Origin: Chitinophaga polysaccharea
Lineage (GTDB): Bacteria > Bacteroidota > Bacteroidia > Chitinophagales > Chitinophagaceae
Reading direction: 5' to 3'
DNA: 64,000 nt
NCBI RefSeq assembly: GCF_902150045.1
Contig: NZ_CABFVU010000004.1
Coordinates: 1-64,000 of the forward strand
Every line of letters starts with the position of its first letter. Position 1 is the stretch's first letter. The notes below the pieces were generated by a model that saw only the letters and a program-made list of their open reading frames with translations, was not told where the DNA came from and ran no database searches. Made by a program: the position numbers and the translations under genes. Below are positions 1 through 8,310 of the stretch, in pieces.

Positions 1-128
1 GACGGTGATCGCGTTTTATGACCGATCAGATTTTTTTCTTTCATATGAAAAAATAAAATCCGTTATTTTTAGTGGTAGAAGTTCTTTGAGACCGGTGTTG
101 GAGGAGACGCTATTATTATCCGTTTGGG

Positions 129-1001
129 TTGACAATGGCAGGGATTAGTTCGAATGCGTTGAAGGGGATGGATTATCCCAAAAACAGAAAGGAGTATAAC
201 GGCATAGAGCATACGACAGATTTAGACTTGAATCAATATGACGCCTTTTTTAGGACCCTTGATCCGCAAATTGGAAAATGGAGTCAAATAGATCCTAAAA
301 TTGAGGATATGGAGGCTTGGTCACCTTATGCATCTAATTATGACAATCCAACCAGTTATGCTGATTTTCTTGGTGATGAACCTGATGATGATCCGCCTAC
401 AGGAGTTAGAGGGTTTTGGATTAGTGTTGCGGGATTAATTAATGGTATTAATCATACGATAACTGGAGGACATTATAATACACCTGCATCTGCGTTTGGT
501 TGGGATGGGGAAGATGCTGAACGATATGATAATATGACCCGTGTAGGTGAGATTATTCCAGTCGTTTTAAGTCCCAAACCATCTGCAGCACAACCAACCC
601 CAGTTCCCTTGGAGCCTATACCGGTTCCTTTACAAGCTCCGGCCCCTATTCCTGTAGTGGTACCTCCCTCAACGGTGAATACTAAGGGCAAGAAGCCTGA
701 TTGGGGAAAAGCAGGCGGTGCCGAGCATACATCTGGAGCGAGAGGAAGTACCAAGGGTAAACATGAGAAGGGAGCTGCGACTAATCAACGAAATAGACAG
801 GGATCAAAAGGTATGGATCAGCCTCCCAGACGTCGGCCTGCGGGGCATAAAGGACCTTGGCCTCCTAAACCTGCTAAACCAGTGAAGCCTACTAAGCCTC
901 CTGCGTCAAGCCCTCCTCCCGGGCCGCCACCGGCATCAACACCTCCAGCAGAAGCTCCACCAACACCACCAACAACATCAACGCCACCGACAACGAACTG
1001 A
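129..1001 (+). CDS. RHS repeat-associated core C-terminal fragment with proline-rich tail
   Basis: This is the C-terminal tip of an RHS/polymorphic-toxin protein. The hallmark YYYPFGLTMAGISS begins just upstream (from 111) and is followed by a YDAFFRTLDPQIGKWSQIDP block (residues ~37-57), the conserved end of the RHS core. After it comes a variable tail with a Lys/Gly-rich stretch containing KHEKG (residues 211-215) and then about 70 residues that are mostly Pro, Ala, Ser and Thr. The only in-frame starts are TTG 129 and ATG 135. Upstream, the expected RPVLEET sequence lies in another frame (about 90-109) and one extra T after it breaks the reading frame, so this is probably a broken gene or an orphan tip cassette. 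No RHS repeats are visible in the 128 bases before it. A toxin activity cannot be named. The following Sel1 gene may be its partner, which is inference. Confidence 0.72.
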   Translation: MTMAGISSNALKGMDYPKNRKEYNGIEHTTDLDLNQYDAFFRTLDPQIGKWSQIDPKIEDMEAWSPYASNYDNPTSYADFLGDEPDDDPPTGVRGFWISVAGLINGINHTITGGHYNTPASAFGWDGEDAERYDNMTRVGEIIPVVLSPKPSAAQPTPVPLEPIPVPLQAPAPIPVVVPPSTVNTKGKKPDWGKAGGAEHTSGARGSTKGKHEKGAATNQRNRQGSKGMDQPPRRRPAGHKGPWPPKPAKPVKPTKPPASSPPPGPPPASTPPAEAPPTPPTTSTPPTTN

Positions 1002-1032
1002 GTAAAAAACTACAAAAATAAAAAAGGATAAA

Positions 1033-1476
1033 ATGGCAAAAGGAGATATTTTACTTCGAAAAGCTTTTGGCGAAATGCAGAAGAAATCCCCTGATTTGCA
1101 GATTGTTTTTGGTTTTCTGCAACAGTCTGCGAATATGGGAAATGCAGAGGCACTTTATGCTATTGGCACATGGTACCTGTATGGCACCTTCGTGAAGAAA
1201 AATCCATTTTTAGCGGTGGAATACTTCCTGAGTGCTATAGAGGGCAATTATAGTAGTGCCTATTTTGATTTGGCTGTTTGTTATGAAACCGGGAATGGAG
1301 CCAGGAAGAATTATAAAAAAGCATTTGAATGTTATTTGAATGCTGCATTAACCGGTGATAAGCAAGCTATATATGAAGTTGGAAGATGTTATTATTATGG
1401 AATTGGTATACCAAAAAATGAACGGGTTGCCGAAGTTTGGATCAGACAAGCAAAAGAGAAGGGGATTACAGATTGA
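1033..1476 (+). CDS. Sel1-repeat (SEL1-like TPR) protein
   Basis: A 147-residue soluble protein made of about three Sel1-like repeats: NAEALYAIGTWYLYG (~37-51), SSAYFDLAVCYETGNG (~75-90) and KQAIYEVGRCYYYGIG (~114-129). Each has the A-x-x-x-(L/V)-G/A-x-x-Y pattern and a G-x-G turn. There is no signal peptide or membrane segment, so it should be cytoplasmic. Sel1 proteins are alpha-solenoid scaffolds for protein-protein contact. It starts 31 bp after the RHS fragment and probably shares its transcript; the position directly behind an RHS tip is where immunity genes usually sit, so an immunity role is possible but is inference from position only. Family assignment is firm; function is not. Confidence 0.8.
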   Translation: MAKGDILLRKAFGEMQKKSPDLQIVFGFLQQSANMGNAEALYAIGTWYLYGTFVKKNPFLAVEYFLSAIEGNYSSAYFDLAVCYETGNGARKNYKKAFECYLNAALTGDKQAIYEVGRCYYYGIGIPKNERVAEVWIRQAKEKGITD

Positions 1477-1547
1477 ATAACATCGGTGAAGTTATGGCAT
1501 TCGTATTTTGCCTGGCACAATTATCGCTCCGCCCATTCAAAAAAAAC

Positions 1548-2435
1548 ATGCAATCCAACAATCCCATCATCCGCCATAAATTCACCGCCGACCCTACCGC
1601 GCTGGTCCATAACGATACCGTATATCTGTACACCGGCCATGATGAAGCGCCGCCCGGAACGGAAGCCTACATAATGAACGAATGGCTCTGCTTTTCATCC
1701 ACCAACCTCGCAGAATGGACAGAGCATCCGGTACCACTGAAAGCCACTGATTTCTCCTGGGCCAGCGGCAATGCCTATGCTTCAAAGGTAATAGCACATA
1801 ATGGTAAGTTTTATTGGTATGTAGCCGTGGCGCATGCTTCCATTAAAGGTTCTGCCATTGGCGTAGCCGAAGCGGATAACCCATCAGGTCCGTTTAAAGA
1901 TGCCCGCGGATCGGCGCTGGTTACTCTTGATATGTTGCCTTCCCATGTGCATGAAAAAGCTAACCTGGATCCGTCTGTAATAGTGGACGATAACGGGCCG
2001 GCATATATCTTCTGGGGCAACAAACAATGTTTTTATGCAAAATTAAAAAGCAACCTGGTGGAGTTGGATGGTCCTATAAACACATTGGATCTGCCTGGAT
2101 TTGAAGAAGGCGCTCACATACACCAGCGCAATGGCTGGTATTACCTTTCCTATGGCTACCAGATGCCGGAAAAAGTAGCTTACGCCATGAGCCGTAACAT
2201 AGAAGGTCCCTGGGAGTTTAAGGGAATACTAAATGAGCTGGCAGGGAATTGTGAAACAAACCGGCCGGCAATCATTGATTTCAAAGACAGGTCTTATTTT
2301 ATTTATCACAATGGAGGGTTGAAGAACGGCGGCAGTCACAGGCGTTCTGTATGCATCGATTACCTGTATTATAACGGCGACGACACAATGAAACGGGTAA
2401 TTATGACCTCCGAAGGAGTGCAGATGGCATGCTAA
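1548..2435 (+). CDS. GH43-like five-bladed beta-propeller glycoside hydrolase
   Basis: A putative beta-xylosidase / alpha-L-arabinofuranosidase-type hydrolase. From ATG 1548 the protein is 295 residues. The three GH43 acidic positions are visible: D15 in FTADPTA, D141 in NLDPSVIVDD, and the Glu of GFEEGAHIHQRNGWYYLSYG (E186/E187). Length fits a single catalytic propeller. The reading frame stays open upstream; ATG 1494 would add 18 residues (MAFVFCLAQLSLRPFKKN) that make a poor signal peptide, so I chose 1548, where homology-like sequence (NNPIIRHKFTADPT) begins. Without a signal the enzyme would act in the cytoplasm, or the true export signal has been lost. It overlaps the start region of the next gene slightly and is separated from the main mannan locus. 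Substrate is unknown. Confidence 0.82.
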   Translation: MQSNNPIIRHKFTADPTALVHNDTVYLYTGHDEAPPGTEAYIMNEWLCFSSTNLAEWTEHPVPLKATDFSWASGNAYASKVIAHNGKFYWYVAVAHASIKGSAIGVAEADNPSGPFKDARGSALVTLDMLPSHVHEKANLDPSVIVDDNGPAYIFWGNKQCFYAKLKSNLVELDGPINTLDLPGFEEGAHIHQRNGWYYLSYGYQMPEKVAYAMSRNIEGPWEFKGILNELAGNCETNRPAIIDFKDRSYFIYHNGGLKNGGSHRRSVCIDYLYYNGDDTMKRVIMTSEGVQMAC

Positions 2436-2452
2436 ATGCAGTGCTTCTTCAT

Positions 2453-2938
2453 ATGAAAACAATACTCATTTCACTCATCAACTTGTTCTTCATGGCTACA
2501 GCTACTGCGCAGGATACCACCCGCTACGTTAAAACCAGCACCGGTTACCTGATGGTGCTCAGGCAGGGAGATGATATTTTTAAACAGCTGGAAGCCTTTG
2601 CAGAAAAGGAAAAGATCCCTTCCGCCAGTTTCACCGGGTTTGGATTTGTGAATGTTACTTTCGGTTATTTTAACCGGGATACAAAGAAATATGAGCCGAA
2701 GGATTTTAATAATATGGAGCTGGCCGGTATGAACGGGTCTATTGCCTGGCAGAAAGGAAAGGTGTCACTGCATACGCATGGAACCGTTACCGGTAAGGAT
2801 TTTAGCGCCTTCGGCGGACATATGCTCGGCGGCACCGTGAGCACCGGATCGCTGGAGATAACTATTATTGTACATCCGCAGCGGCTGGAACGGGTATTTG
2901 AAGAACCGTTGGGCGCTAATGTGCTGAGCCTGGAATAA
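2453..2938 (+). CDS. Exported PPC-domain (DUF296) protein
   Basis: A 161-residue protein with a Sec signal peptide (MKTILISLINLFFMATATAQ) followed by a PPC/DUF296 domain. The domain is recognised from TGYLMVLRQGDDIFKQLEAFAEKEKI at its start, the SASFTGFGFVNVTFGYFN strand, and LHTHGTVTGKDFSAFGGHMLGGTVSTGSLEI with the conserved H-x-H and GGH motifs (probable metal-binding histidines). PPC domains occur in plant AT-hook factors and as small bacterial trimers of unclear role; a periplasmic copy cannot be a DNA-binding protein. ATG 2453 is chosen over the earlier frame-open start at 2429 because it begins the signal peptide. It lies 17 bp after the GH43 stop and is probably co-transcribed with it. 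Confidence 0.82.
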   Translation: MKTILISLINLFFMATATAQDTTRYVKTSTGYLMVLRQGDDIFKQLEAFAEKEKIPSASFTGFGFVNVTFGYFNRDTKKYEPKDFNNMELAGMNGSIAWQKGKVSLHTHGTVTGKDFSAFGGHMLGGTVSTGSLEITIIVHPQRLERVFEEPLGANVLSLE

Positions 2939-2943
2939 TCATT

Positions 2944-3660
2944 TTACAAATCCCAGTGGAATGCGGCTTTCACCAATGCTTCATTGCTTTCCGCAATGGC
3001 GCCGGAAGGATCGTGTAAAGTATCTTCAAATCCTATCCTCAGATCGTATCCCTTATATTTGGCTACTTTCAGTATTTCCCAGCAGGTGTTATCCACACCA
3101 TGTAACACCACTGTTTGATGAGGTAGTTTATCCGTAAGTTGGTCTTCAATAGCTTTCACCGTTGCCAGGGCCATGTTCAGTTCCTGTTCTTCCGGTTCAA
3201 TCAGCAGGCGGAAGCATTCCTTCAGTAAACCCTTGCTGATGAAGTTTTCCACGGCCTCTGCACCGTTAAGCCCTGCTTCCACACCGATCTGTTTCTCAAG
3301 TATTGCCTGTACCACCTGTTCAAACCCGGGTTCATGCCCATTGATGGATACAAAATTGGGCAGTATTTCCCACTGGCGGATCAGCTCCAATCGCTTACTG
3401 ATGTTGGGTTCTATCCATGCGCCGGTACTGATGCCTACAGGGATATCAGGCACTGCTGCCTTTACCGCTTTTATCTGTTCATTTACAAAGGCTGCTTCCA
3501 GTGTTTCTTTGCCATTGTGGTCGCGCACATGGAAATGGATGGCGCCGGCGCCGGCCAATACCGCGTTTTTGGCGGCGGCTGCAAGCTCTTCTGTGGTGAT
3601 GGGGATGTTGGGATGGTCTGCTTTGGACCTTGAACCGTTTAATGCTGCTTCTATAAACAT
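2944..3660 (-). CDS. BKACE family beta-keto acid cleavage enzyme (DUF849)
   Basis: A 238-residue member of the BKACE / 3-keto-5-aminohexanoate cleavage enzyme family, TIM-barrel Zn enzymes that condense a beta-keto acid with acetyl-CoA to give acetoacetate and a new CoA ester. The metal-binding motif IHFHVRD (H42 and H44) and the downstream GISTGAWIEP and VSINGHEPGFE segments are visible. It is shorter than the usual 270-300 residues but both ends look natural (MFIEAALNGSRSK at the start), so this appears to be the compact form and not a truncation. The gene stands alone on the minus strand, convergent with the PPC gene (5 bp between stops). The preferred substrate cannot be read from the sequence. 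Confidence 0.85.
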   Translation of the reverse strand: MFIEAALNGSRSKADHPNIPITTEELAAAAKNAVLAGAGAIHFHVRDHNGKETLEAAFVNEQIKAVKAAVPDIPVGISTGAWIEPNISKRLELIRQWEILPNFVSINGHEPGFEQVVQAILEKQIGVEAGLNGAEAVENFISKGLLKECFRLLIEPEEQELNMALATVKAIEDQLTDKLPHQTVVLHGVDNTCWEILKVAKYKGYDLRIGFEDTLHDPSGAIAESNEALVKAAFHWDL

Positions 3661-3855
3661 AATCCTGGCTTTTGGGAATCTACTGCATAAATGATACCTG
3701 TACGAGGAATAGCTGTTGCGATGGAAAAGCAGGAAGGGTATTGTGGAAGAGTTTGAGCAAATTGCCGGTTTTTTTCCATGTTGTGGGTAACAGCAGGTGT
3801 GCTGCCGGCTTCAGGCCAGGTACCACCAGGCATATTGTATTCTTTCAAAAAAATA

Positions 3856-3897
3856 ATATAGCCAGGAGGGATACCTATTGATCCCGCCTGGCTATAT
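3856..3897 (-). terminator. Rho-independent terminator after the M48 gene
   Basis: A 17-bp inverted repeat with one mismatch (ATATAGCCAGG... / ...CCTGGCTATAT) and an 8-nt loop lies directly downstream of the minus-strand M48 stop. On the minus strand the stem is followed by a T-rich run (the complement of the A-tract at 3847-3853), which gives it minus-strand polarity. Confidence 0.8.
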
Positions 3898-3911
3898 CTT
3901 CATAAAAAAAA

Positions 3912-4718
3912 TTATTTCGTAGCTACCACTGGTTTTTCATAGCCATCTTTCTTCGCTTTCTCGGCCATGGTGTTCATTCTTTTCTCTGTATCGGGATGAG
4001 AAGAGAATAACTGGGAGCCTTTCTTTTTTTCACCACTGCTTTCCTGTGATGCTTTCCACAATTTTTCAAAAGCCATAGACATGCCCCATGGATTGAGCTT
4101 CGCCGCTTTCAGGAATTCATAACCATAACTATCCGCCTGGCTTTCCTGGTTACGGGAATAAGCAGAATTGGCCACTGCTTCTCCTAAATCGCCCAGCTGG
4201 GAATCGCTCAGTGCCCCCGCAGTACCGCCTTGTGAAGAAACGCCGTCTTTCAGTGCGGAGGTCATCAGCGCTGTTTTGAACGCATCTTTGGAGTCCTTGT
4301 TTTTTACATGCCCAATTTCATGTCCTATTACACCCATTACTTCATCGTCCGTCATGGTTTGTAATAGGCCGGCACACACGCGCACACTGCCATCTGCACA
4401 GGCAAAGGCATTGATATCCCTTACCAGGTATACCTTAAAGTTAAGGTTCATGCCCTCATAACCGGTTACGGGGTCGGTTAGTTTTTTCAGGCGCTGTGCC
4501 ATCGGATCATCGGAGGGGGCTACGGGGTTGTGTTCATCCATCCACTGGATATACTCTTTGGTATATCTGATCACATCGTCGTCGCTAAGCGTGGCAGCTT
4601 TCACTGCTTTAGCGCCGGCGCCAAGTGTTTTAGTGTTTAATTTTAATTGTGCATTCGAGGTCAGGGCAAATGACAGGCTTGCAGCGCATACGATGCCGAA
4701 TCGTGCATAAACAGACAT
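3912..4718 (-). CDS. M48 family zinc metalloprotease, exported
   Basis: A 268-residue peptidase of the M48 (Ste24/HtpX/LoiP-like) family. It has a Sec signal peptide ending LTSNAQ (residue ~24) and the zinc motif HEIGH (H133, E134, H137) preceded by MTDDEVMGVIG. The third zinc ligand is the Glu of NQESQADSYGYEFL about 60 residues later, and SSHPDTEKRMNTM is the usual C-terminal family signature. No lipobox or transmembrane helix follows the signal, so it should be a soluble periplasmic or surface protease, probably acting in envelope protein quality control. It is monocistronic with its own terminator and a 193-bp upstream intergenic gap shared with the divergent DUF3817 gene. Confidence 0.9.
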   Translation of the reverse strand: MSVYARFGIVCAASLSFALTSNAQLKLNTKTLGAGAKAVKAATLSDDDVIRYTKEYIQWMDEHNPVAPSDDPMAQRLKKLTDPVTGYEGMNLNFKVYLVRDINAFACADGSVRVCAGLLQTMTDDEVMGVIGHEIGHVKNKDSKDAFKTALMTSALKDGVSSQGGTAGALSDSQLGDLGEAVANSAYSRNQESQADSYGYEFLKAAKLNPWGMSMAFEKLWKASQESSGEKKKGSQLFSSHPDTEKRMNTMAEKAKKDGYEKPVVATK

Positions 4719-4911
4719 AAATAAAGGTTTTTATTATTGAAAAGGGTTAAACTGTATTAATGATTGCATTCATATCAGGCCGCGAATATAGTTATTGTTA
4801 TAATTCCGTACAAAGAAATCCGGATTAAATATGGGGATCAAAGTCCGCTTCTTAACTTATCTTCGGGCAATTATTTTAACAGGGGTTAAAGGCCTTTAGA
4901 TTTTTTATAAG

Positions 4912-5196
4912 ATGATAAACTTATATCGTAAAACAGCGCTGATCGAAGGGATTTCTTATCTCATCTTATTATTTATAGCCATGCCATTGAAATACCTGTT
5001 CTCTTTTCCTGAACCGGTAAAATATTTCGGGTGGGCGCATGGCGTACTATTTATCCTGTTTGTTGTACTCCTGCTTGCCTGCTGGATAAAATACAAATGG
5101 AGCATCCTCCGCGTGGCAGGCTTTTTCGTGGGATCGCTGTTGCCTTTTGTGCCATTTGTGTTTGAAAAAAGATTGAAGAAAGAATACGGTAACTGA
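4912..5196 (+). CDS. DUF3817 small integral membrane protein
   Basis: A 94-residue protein with three hydrophobic helices (about residues 11-30, 40-61 and 68-85) separated by KYLFSFPEPVKYFGWAHG and a short basic loop. The pattern ALIEGISYLILLFIAMPLKY... GWAHGVLFILFV... is characteristic of DUF3817. The charged C-terminus (KRLKKEYGN) should face the cytoplasm. Function of the family is unknown. It reads toward the mannan locus but is separated from GH92 by an ECF-type promoter element, so it is probably not part of that transcript. Confidence 0.82.
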   Translation: MINLYRKTALIEGISYLILLFIAMPLKYLFSFPEPVKYFGWAHGVLFILFVVLLLACWIKYKWSILRVAGFFVGSLLPFVPFVFEKRLKKEYGN

Positions 5197-5216
5197 TATA
5201 AAAATTGTCTGCAAGT

Positions 5217-5242
5217 GGCGGTAACCGGCTCCGGGGGTGTCT
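5217..5242 (+). promoter_or_regulatory. Putative ECF-sigma promoter, copy 1 (before GH92)
   Basis: GGCGGTA (5217-5223), 12 bases, then GGTGTCT (5236-5242). The same two boxes with exactly the same spacing occur at 8269 and 20351. Here they sit 24 bp before the GH92 ATG, giving a leader of roughly 15-20 nt. The two-box layout fits ECF-type -35 and -10 elements; assignment to the sigma encoded at 7635 is inference. Confidence 0.72.
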
Positions 5243-5266
5243 AGTTGTAAAGCAGATGTATAAACA

Positions 5267-7555
5267 ATGCAGTTACCACGTATCAGCAACACCCGCCGGT
5301 TGTTCACTATTTTATTTTGCAGTTCCACGCTTGCAGTAACGGCCCAGCGAAATGAGCTGGTGTCTTACGCCAATACCTTACAGGGAACCAATTCTGAGTT
5401 TGCGCTCAGCAATGGTAACACTCATCCTTCTACGGCATTGCCTTTTGGCATGCATGCCTGGTCTGCACAAACAGGCAAAAACGGCGATGGCTGGAAATAC
5501 CAGTACAAGGCAAATACCATCCGGGGTTTTCAGCAAACGCACCAGTGCAGCCCATGGGTAGGCGATTACGCCGTGTTCAGCCTCATGCCGGTTACCGGGA
5601 AACTTACAGTAGGGGAAAACGAACGTGCCACCACGTTCAGTCATGCCAATGAAATAGCCCGCCCGGATTACTACAAGGTAACTTTGGCCAATAATATTAC
5701 CACCGAATTATCGCCCACTGAAAGAGGCGCTCACCTGCGTTTTTCCTTTCCCGCCAAAAAGCCGGCCTATGTGGTGCTGGATGGGTATAACGCATTAAGC
5801 GGTGTACAGATATTCCCGGCAGAGAGAAAGATCACCGGGTACGTCACCAACGGGCGCTTTATACCAAAAGGGTTTAAGAATTATTTCGTCATCGTGTTCG
5901 ATCAGCCCTTCGAAGGCAGTGGCACCTGGGAGAACGTAAACAACCGGGTTTTTGCAGATAGCCTGTCGGCAGAAGGAAAAGGCGCCGGCGCATATATCCG
6001 TTTTAAAAACGGCGCTACGGTACAGGCAAGGGTTGCATCTTCCTATATTAGTCCGGAACAGGCGGAGCTTACCTGGCAGCAGGAGCTTAAATCCTTTACC
6101 AGGCTGGAACAAACAAAAGCTGCAGCTGCAAAAATATGGAATACCCTGTTTGGCAGAGTGTTGGCGGAAGGCGGATCAGAAAAAGACAAAGCCACTTTTT
6201 ATTCCTGCCTGTTTCGCGCAAATCTTTTCTCACATATCTTTTTTGAATACAACAGCAAAGGAGAACCTTATTATTATAGTCCTTATGACGGTAAAGTGCA
6301 TAACGGCTACATGTACACCGATAATGGTTTCTGGGACACTTTCCGCGCGCAGTTCCCTTTAAACACCATCCTGCATCCCACCATGGAAGGGCGCTATATG
6401 CAGGCGCTGCTGGATGCGCAGCAACAATGCGGCTGGTTCCCGGCCTGGTCGTTTCCCGGTGAAACAGGCGGTATGCTGGGCAACCACGCTATCTCACTCT
6501 TAACCGATGCCTGGGTAAAAGGTATCAGGACCTTTGACCCCAAAAAAGCGCTGGACGCCTATTTTCATGAAGCCATGAATAAGGGCCCCTGGGGCGGTGC
6601 CAATGGCCGCGCCGGATGGAAGGAATACTACCAGCTGGGCTATGTAAGCTTCCCGGAATCCCATGGCAGTACCTCGCAAACACTGGAATATGCTTACGAC
6701 GACTTCTGTGGTTACCAGTTGGCGAAACTCACCGGTAATGATTTCTACCAATATGTTTTCGGTCGCACCATGTATAATTATAAGAACCTGTACGATTCTG
6801 CGACCGGGTTTATGCGTGGTCGCAAGCTGGATGGCAGCTGGCTGGAAAATTTTGATCCTTACGAATGGGGTGGCCCTTATACCGAAGGAAACGCCTGGCA
6901 CTGGCAATGGTCAGTGTTCCACGATATACAAGGCCTTATCCGCCTGATGGGAGGCGATGTGCCTTTTATTACAAAACTGGATTCCGTATTCAGCGCGCCC
7001 AATAAAGTGAACGTGGGCTGGTACAAACAAATGATCCATGAAATGACGGAAATGGTAAATGCCAATATGGGGCAGTATGCACACGGCAATCAGCCTATAC
7101 AACATATGATTTACCTGTATAATTACGCGGGGCAGCCCTGGAAAACACAGGCGCATGTCAGGAAAGTAATGGAGAAATTATACAGCGCGGGTGAAAACGG
7201 GTACCCGGGAGATGAAGACCAGGGCCAGATGTCGTCGTGGTACGTCATGAGCGCCATGGGCTTCTATAGTGTATGCCCCGGCACGGATCAATATGTGATT
7301 GGCAGCCCACTGTTCCCGAAAATGACGGTGACACTTGAAAACGGGAAACAGTTTGTAGTGGAAGCCCGCAACAACAGCCCGGAGAATGTGTATATCCAGT
7401 CGGCCACGCTCAATGGCAAGCCCTGGCCGCATAACTGGCTGCGGCATGCCGATATCATGAACGGAGGTATACTCCACCTGGAAATGGGCAACCAACCGGC
7501 GGTTAACCGGGGCACTGCCAATGAGGATAAACCTTTTTCACTGAGCAGTCGCTGA
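5267..7555 (+). CDS. GH92 family alpha-mannosidase (first copy)
   Basis: A 762-residue calcium-dependent exo-alpha-mannosidase of family GH92. A signal peptide (ending LAVTAQ, residue ~27) indicates a periplasmic or surface location. The N-terminal beta-sandwich has STALPFGMHAWSAQTGKNGDGW and the GFQQTHQCSPWVGDY motif; the (alpha/alpha)6 domain has GHYMQALLDAQQQCGWFPAW-like repeats and the YTEGNAWHWQWSVFHD signature whose Glu (E540) is the expected catalytic acid. The C-terminal GYPGDEDQGQMSSWYVMSAMGFYSVCPG block is also typical. Full length. The family trims alpha-1,2-, 1,3-, 1,4- or 1,6-linked mannose; which linkage cannot be read here. It is the first gene of the locus, driven by its own ECF-type element, and lies upstream of the sigma gene. 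Confidence 0.94.
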   Translation: MQLPRISNTRRLFTILFCSSTLAVTAQRNELVSYANTLQGTNSEFALSNGNTHPSTALPFGMHAWSAQTGKNGDGWKYQYKANTIRGFQQTHQCSPWVGDYAVFSLMPVTGKLTVGENERATTFSHANEIARPDYYKVTLANNITTELSPTERGAHLRFSFPAKKPAYVVLDGYNALSGVQIFPAERKITGYVTNGRFIPKGFKNYFVIVFDQPFEGSGTWENVNNRVFADSLSAEGKGAGAYIRFKNGATVQARVASSYISPEQAELTWQQELKSFTRLEQTKAAAAKIWNTLFGRVLAEGGSEKDKATFYSCLFRANLFSHIFFEYNSKGEPYYYSPYDGKVHNGYMYTDNGFWDTFRAQFPLNTILHPTMEGRYMQALLDAQQQCGWFPAWSFPGETGGMLGNHAISLLTDAWVKGIRTFDPKKALDAYFHEAMNKGPWGGANGRAGWKEYYQLGYVSFPESHGSTSQTLEYAYDDFCGYQLAKLTGNDFYQYVFGRTMYNYKNLYDSATGFMRGRKLDGSWLENFDPYEWGGPYTEGNAWHWQWSVFHDIQGLIRLMGGDVPFITKLDSVFSAPNKVNVGWYKQMIHEMTEMVNANMGQYAHGNQPIQHMIYLYNYAGQPWKTQAHVRKVMEKLYSAGENGYPGDEDQGQMSSWYVMSAMGFYSVCPGTDQYVIGSPLFPKMTVTLENGKQFVVEARNNSPENVYIQSATLNGKPWPHNWLRHADIMNGGILHLEMGNQPAVNRGTANEDKPFSLSSR

Positions 7556-7634
7556 AAACGCGGCTGCCGGTAATTTTCGTACGGCATTAAGAAAATAGTG
7601 GCGAAACGATTAAATTAGCCCGTAGTTCGAATTG

Positions 7635-8267
7635 ATGCCGATGCGAAAAGATTTTTCCACGTATACAGATGAAGAGTTGTTCCTGCTGGTGAAGCAGGGG
7701 CACAAAGACGCGTTTGAGGATATCTACAAACGCTTCTGGCAGGAGTTGCTGGACGCCGCCTACCGGCGTGTAAAAGTGCAGGAAGCGGCCATGGAGCTTG
7801 TTCAAAATCTTTTGGTAGACCTTTACCTGAAAAGGGATACCATTTCCCTTAATACCTCGCTTCGTAATTACCTGCATACCTCGCTGAAAAACAGGATACT
7901 GAATAATATACGCTCACAACTGGTGCGTAACACTTACCAGCAGCATGTGCTGAACGACAGCGGTCTTTACCAGTCCGACGCCGCCAGCACCCTGCAGCTG
8001 AAGGAACTGCAGCGGCACATCGATGAATCCTGCGCCAGCATGCCTGAGAAGTGCCGCGAAGTATTTTACCTGAGCAGGAGAGAGCAGCTCTCGTACCAGC
8101 ATATTGCCCGGCAGCTCAATATTTCGGTGAATACAGTGGAGAAGCATATGGTAAAAGCCCTGAAAATATTACGCTCGCACCTGAAGCAATATCATTATTT
8201 ACTGCTCTGGTGCCTCGTGTCGCTGTTGCTGATGTGTGGGCAGATTTCAAACTATTTTGGCCTATAA
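7635..8267 (+). CDS. ECF sigma-70 factor of the FecI/Bacteroidota type, with hydrophobic tail
   Basis: A 210-residue ECF sigma factor. Region 2 runs from YTDEELFLLVKQGHKDAFEDIYKRFWQELLDAA through the -10-recognition helix; region 4 is SCASMPEKCREVFYLSRREQLSYQHIARQLNISVNTVEKHMVKALKILRSHL with a clear helix-turn-helix. The last ~25 residues (YHYLLLWCLVSLLLMCGQISNYFGL) are strongly hydrophobic, long enough to insert into a membrane, and are not part of the sigma fold. ATG 7635 is used; ATG 7641 is equally possible. It precedes FecR and an STN-type SusC, the standard trans-envelope signalling trio: substrate binding at SusC releases this sigma from FecR. Its targets are probably the three GGCGGTA-N12-GGTGTC elements in this locus. 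Confidence 0.92.
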   Translation: MPMRKDFSTYTDEELFLLVKQGHKDAFEDIYKRFWQELLDAAYRRVKVQEAAMELVQNLLVDLYLKRDTISLNTSLRNYLHTSLKNRILNNIRSQLVRNTYQQHVLNDSGLYQSDAASTLQLKELQRHIDESCASMPEKCREVFYLSRREQLSYQHIARQLNISVNTVEKHMVKALKILRSHLKQYHYLLLWCLVSLLLMCGQISNYFGL

Positions 8268-8268
8268 T

Positions 8269-8294
8269 GGCGGTAAGCCATTTTTCAGGTGTCT
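8269..8294 (+). promoter_or_regulatory. Putative ECF-sigma promoter, copy 2 (before FecR)
   Basis: GGCGGTA (8269-8275), 12 bases, GGTGTCT (8288-8294); identical boxes and spacing to copy 1. It begins 2 bp after the sigma stop. Transcription would start near 8301, after the ATG at 8296, which argues that the translated FecR starts at 8311 or 8317 when made from this promoter. Confidence 0.72.
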
Positions 8295-8310
8295 AATGTT
8301 AGAGAGACTT

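Noticed and set aside
3173..3694. A 173-codon plus-strand frame opposite the BKACE gene.
   Set aside because: It is an antisense shadow of a clearly recognised enzyme and is Ser/Cys-rich in the way such shadows are.
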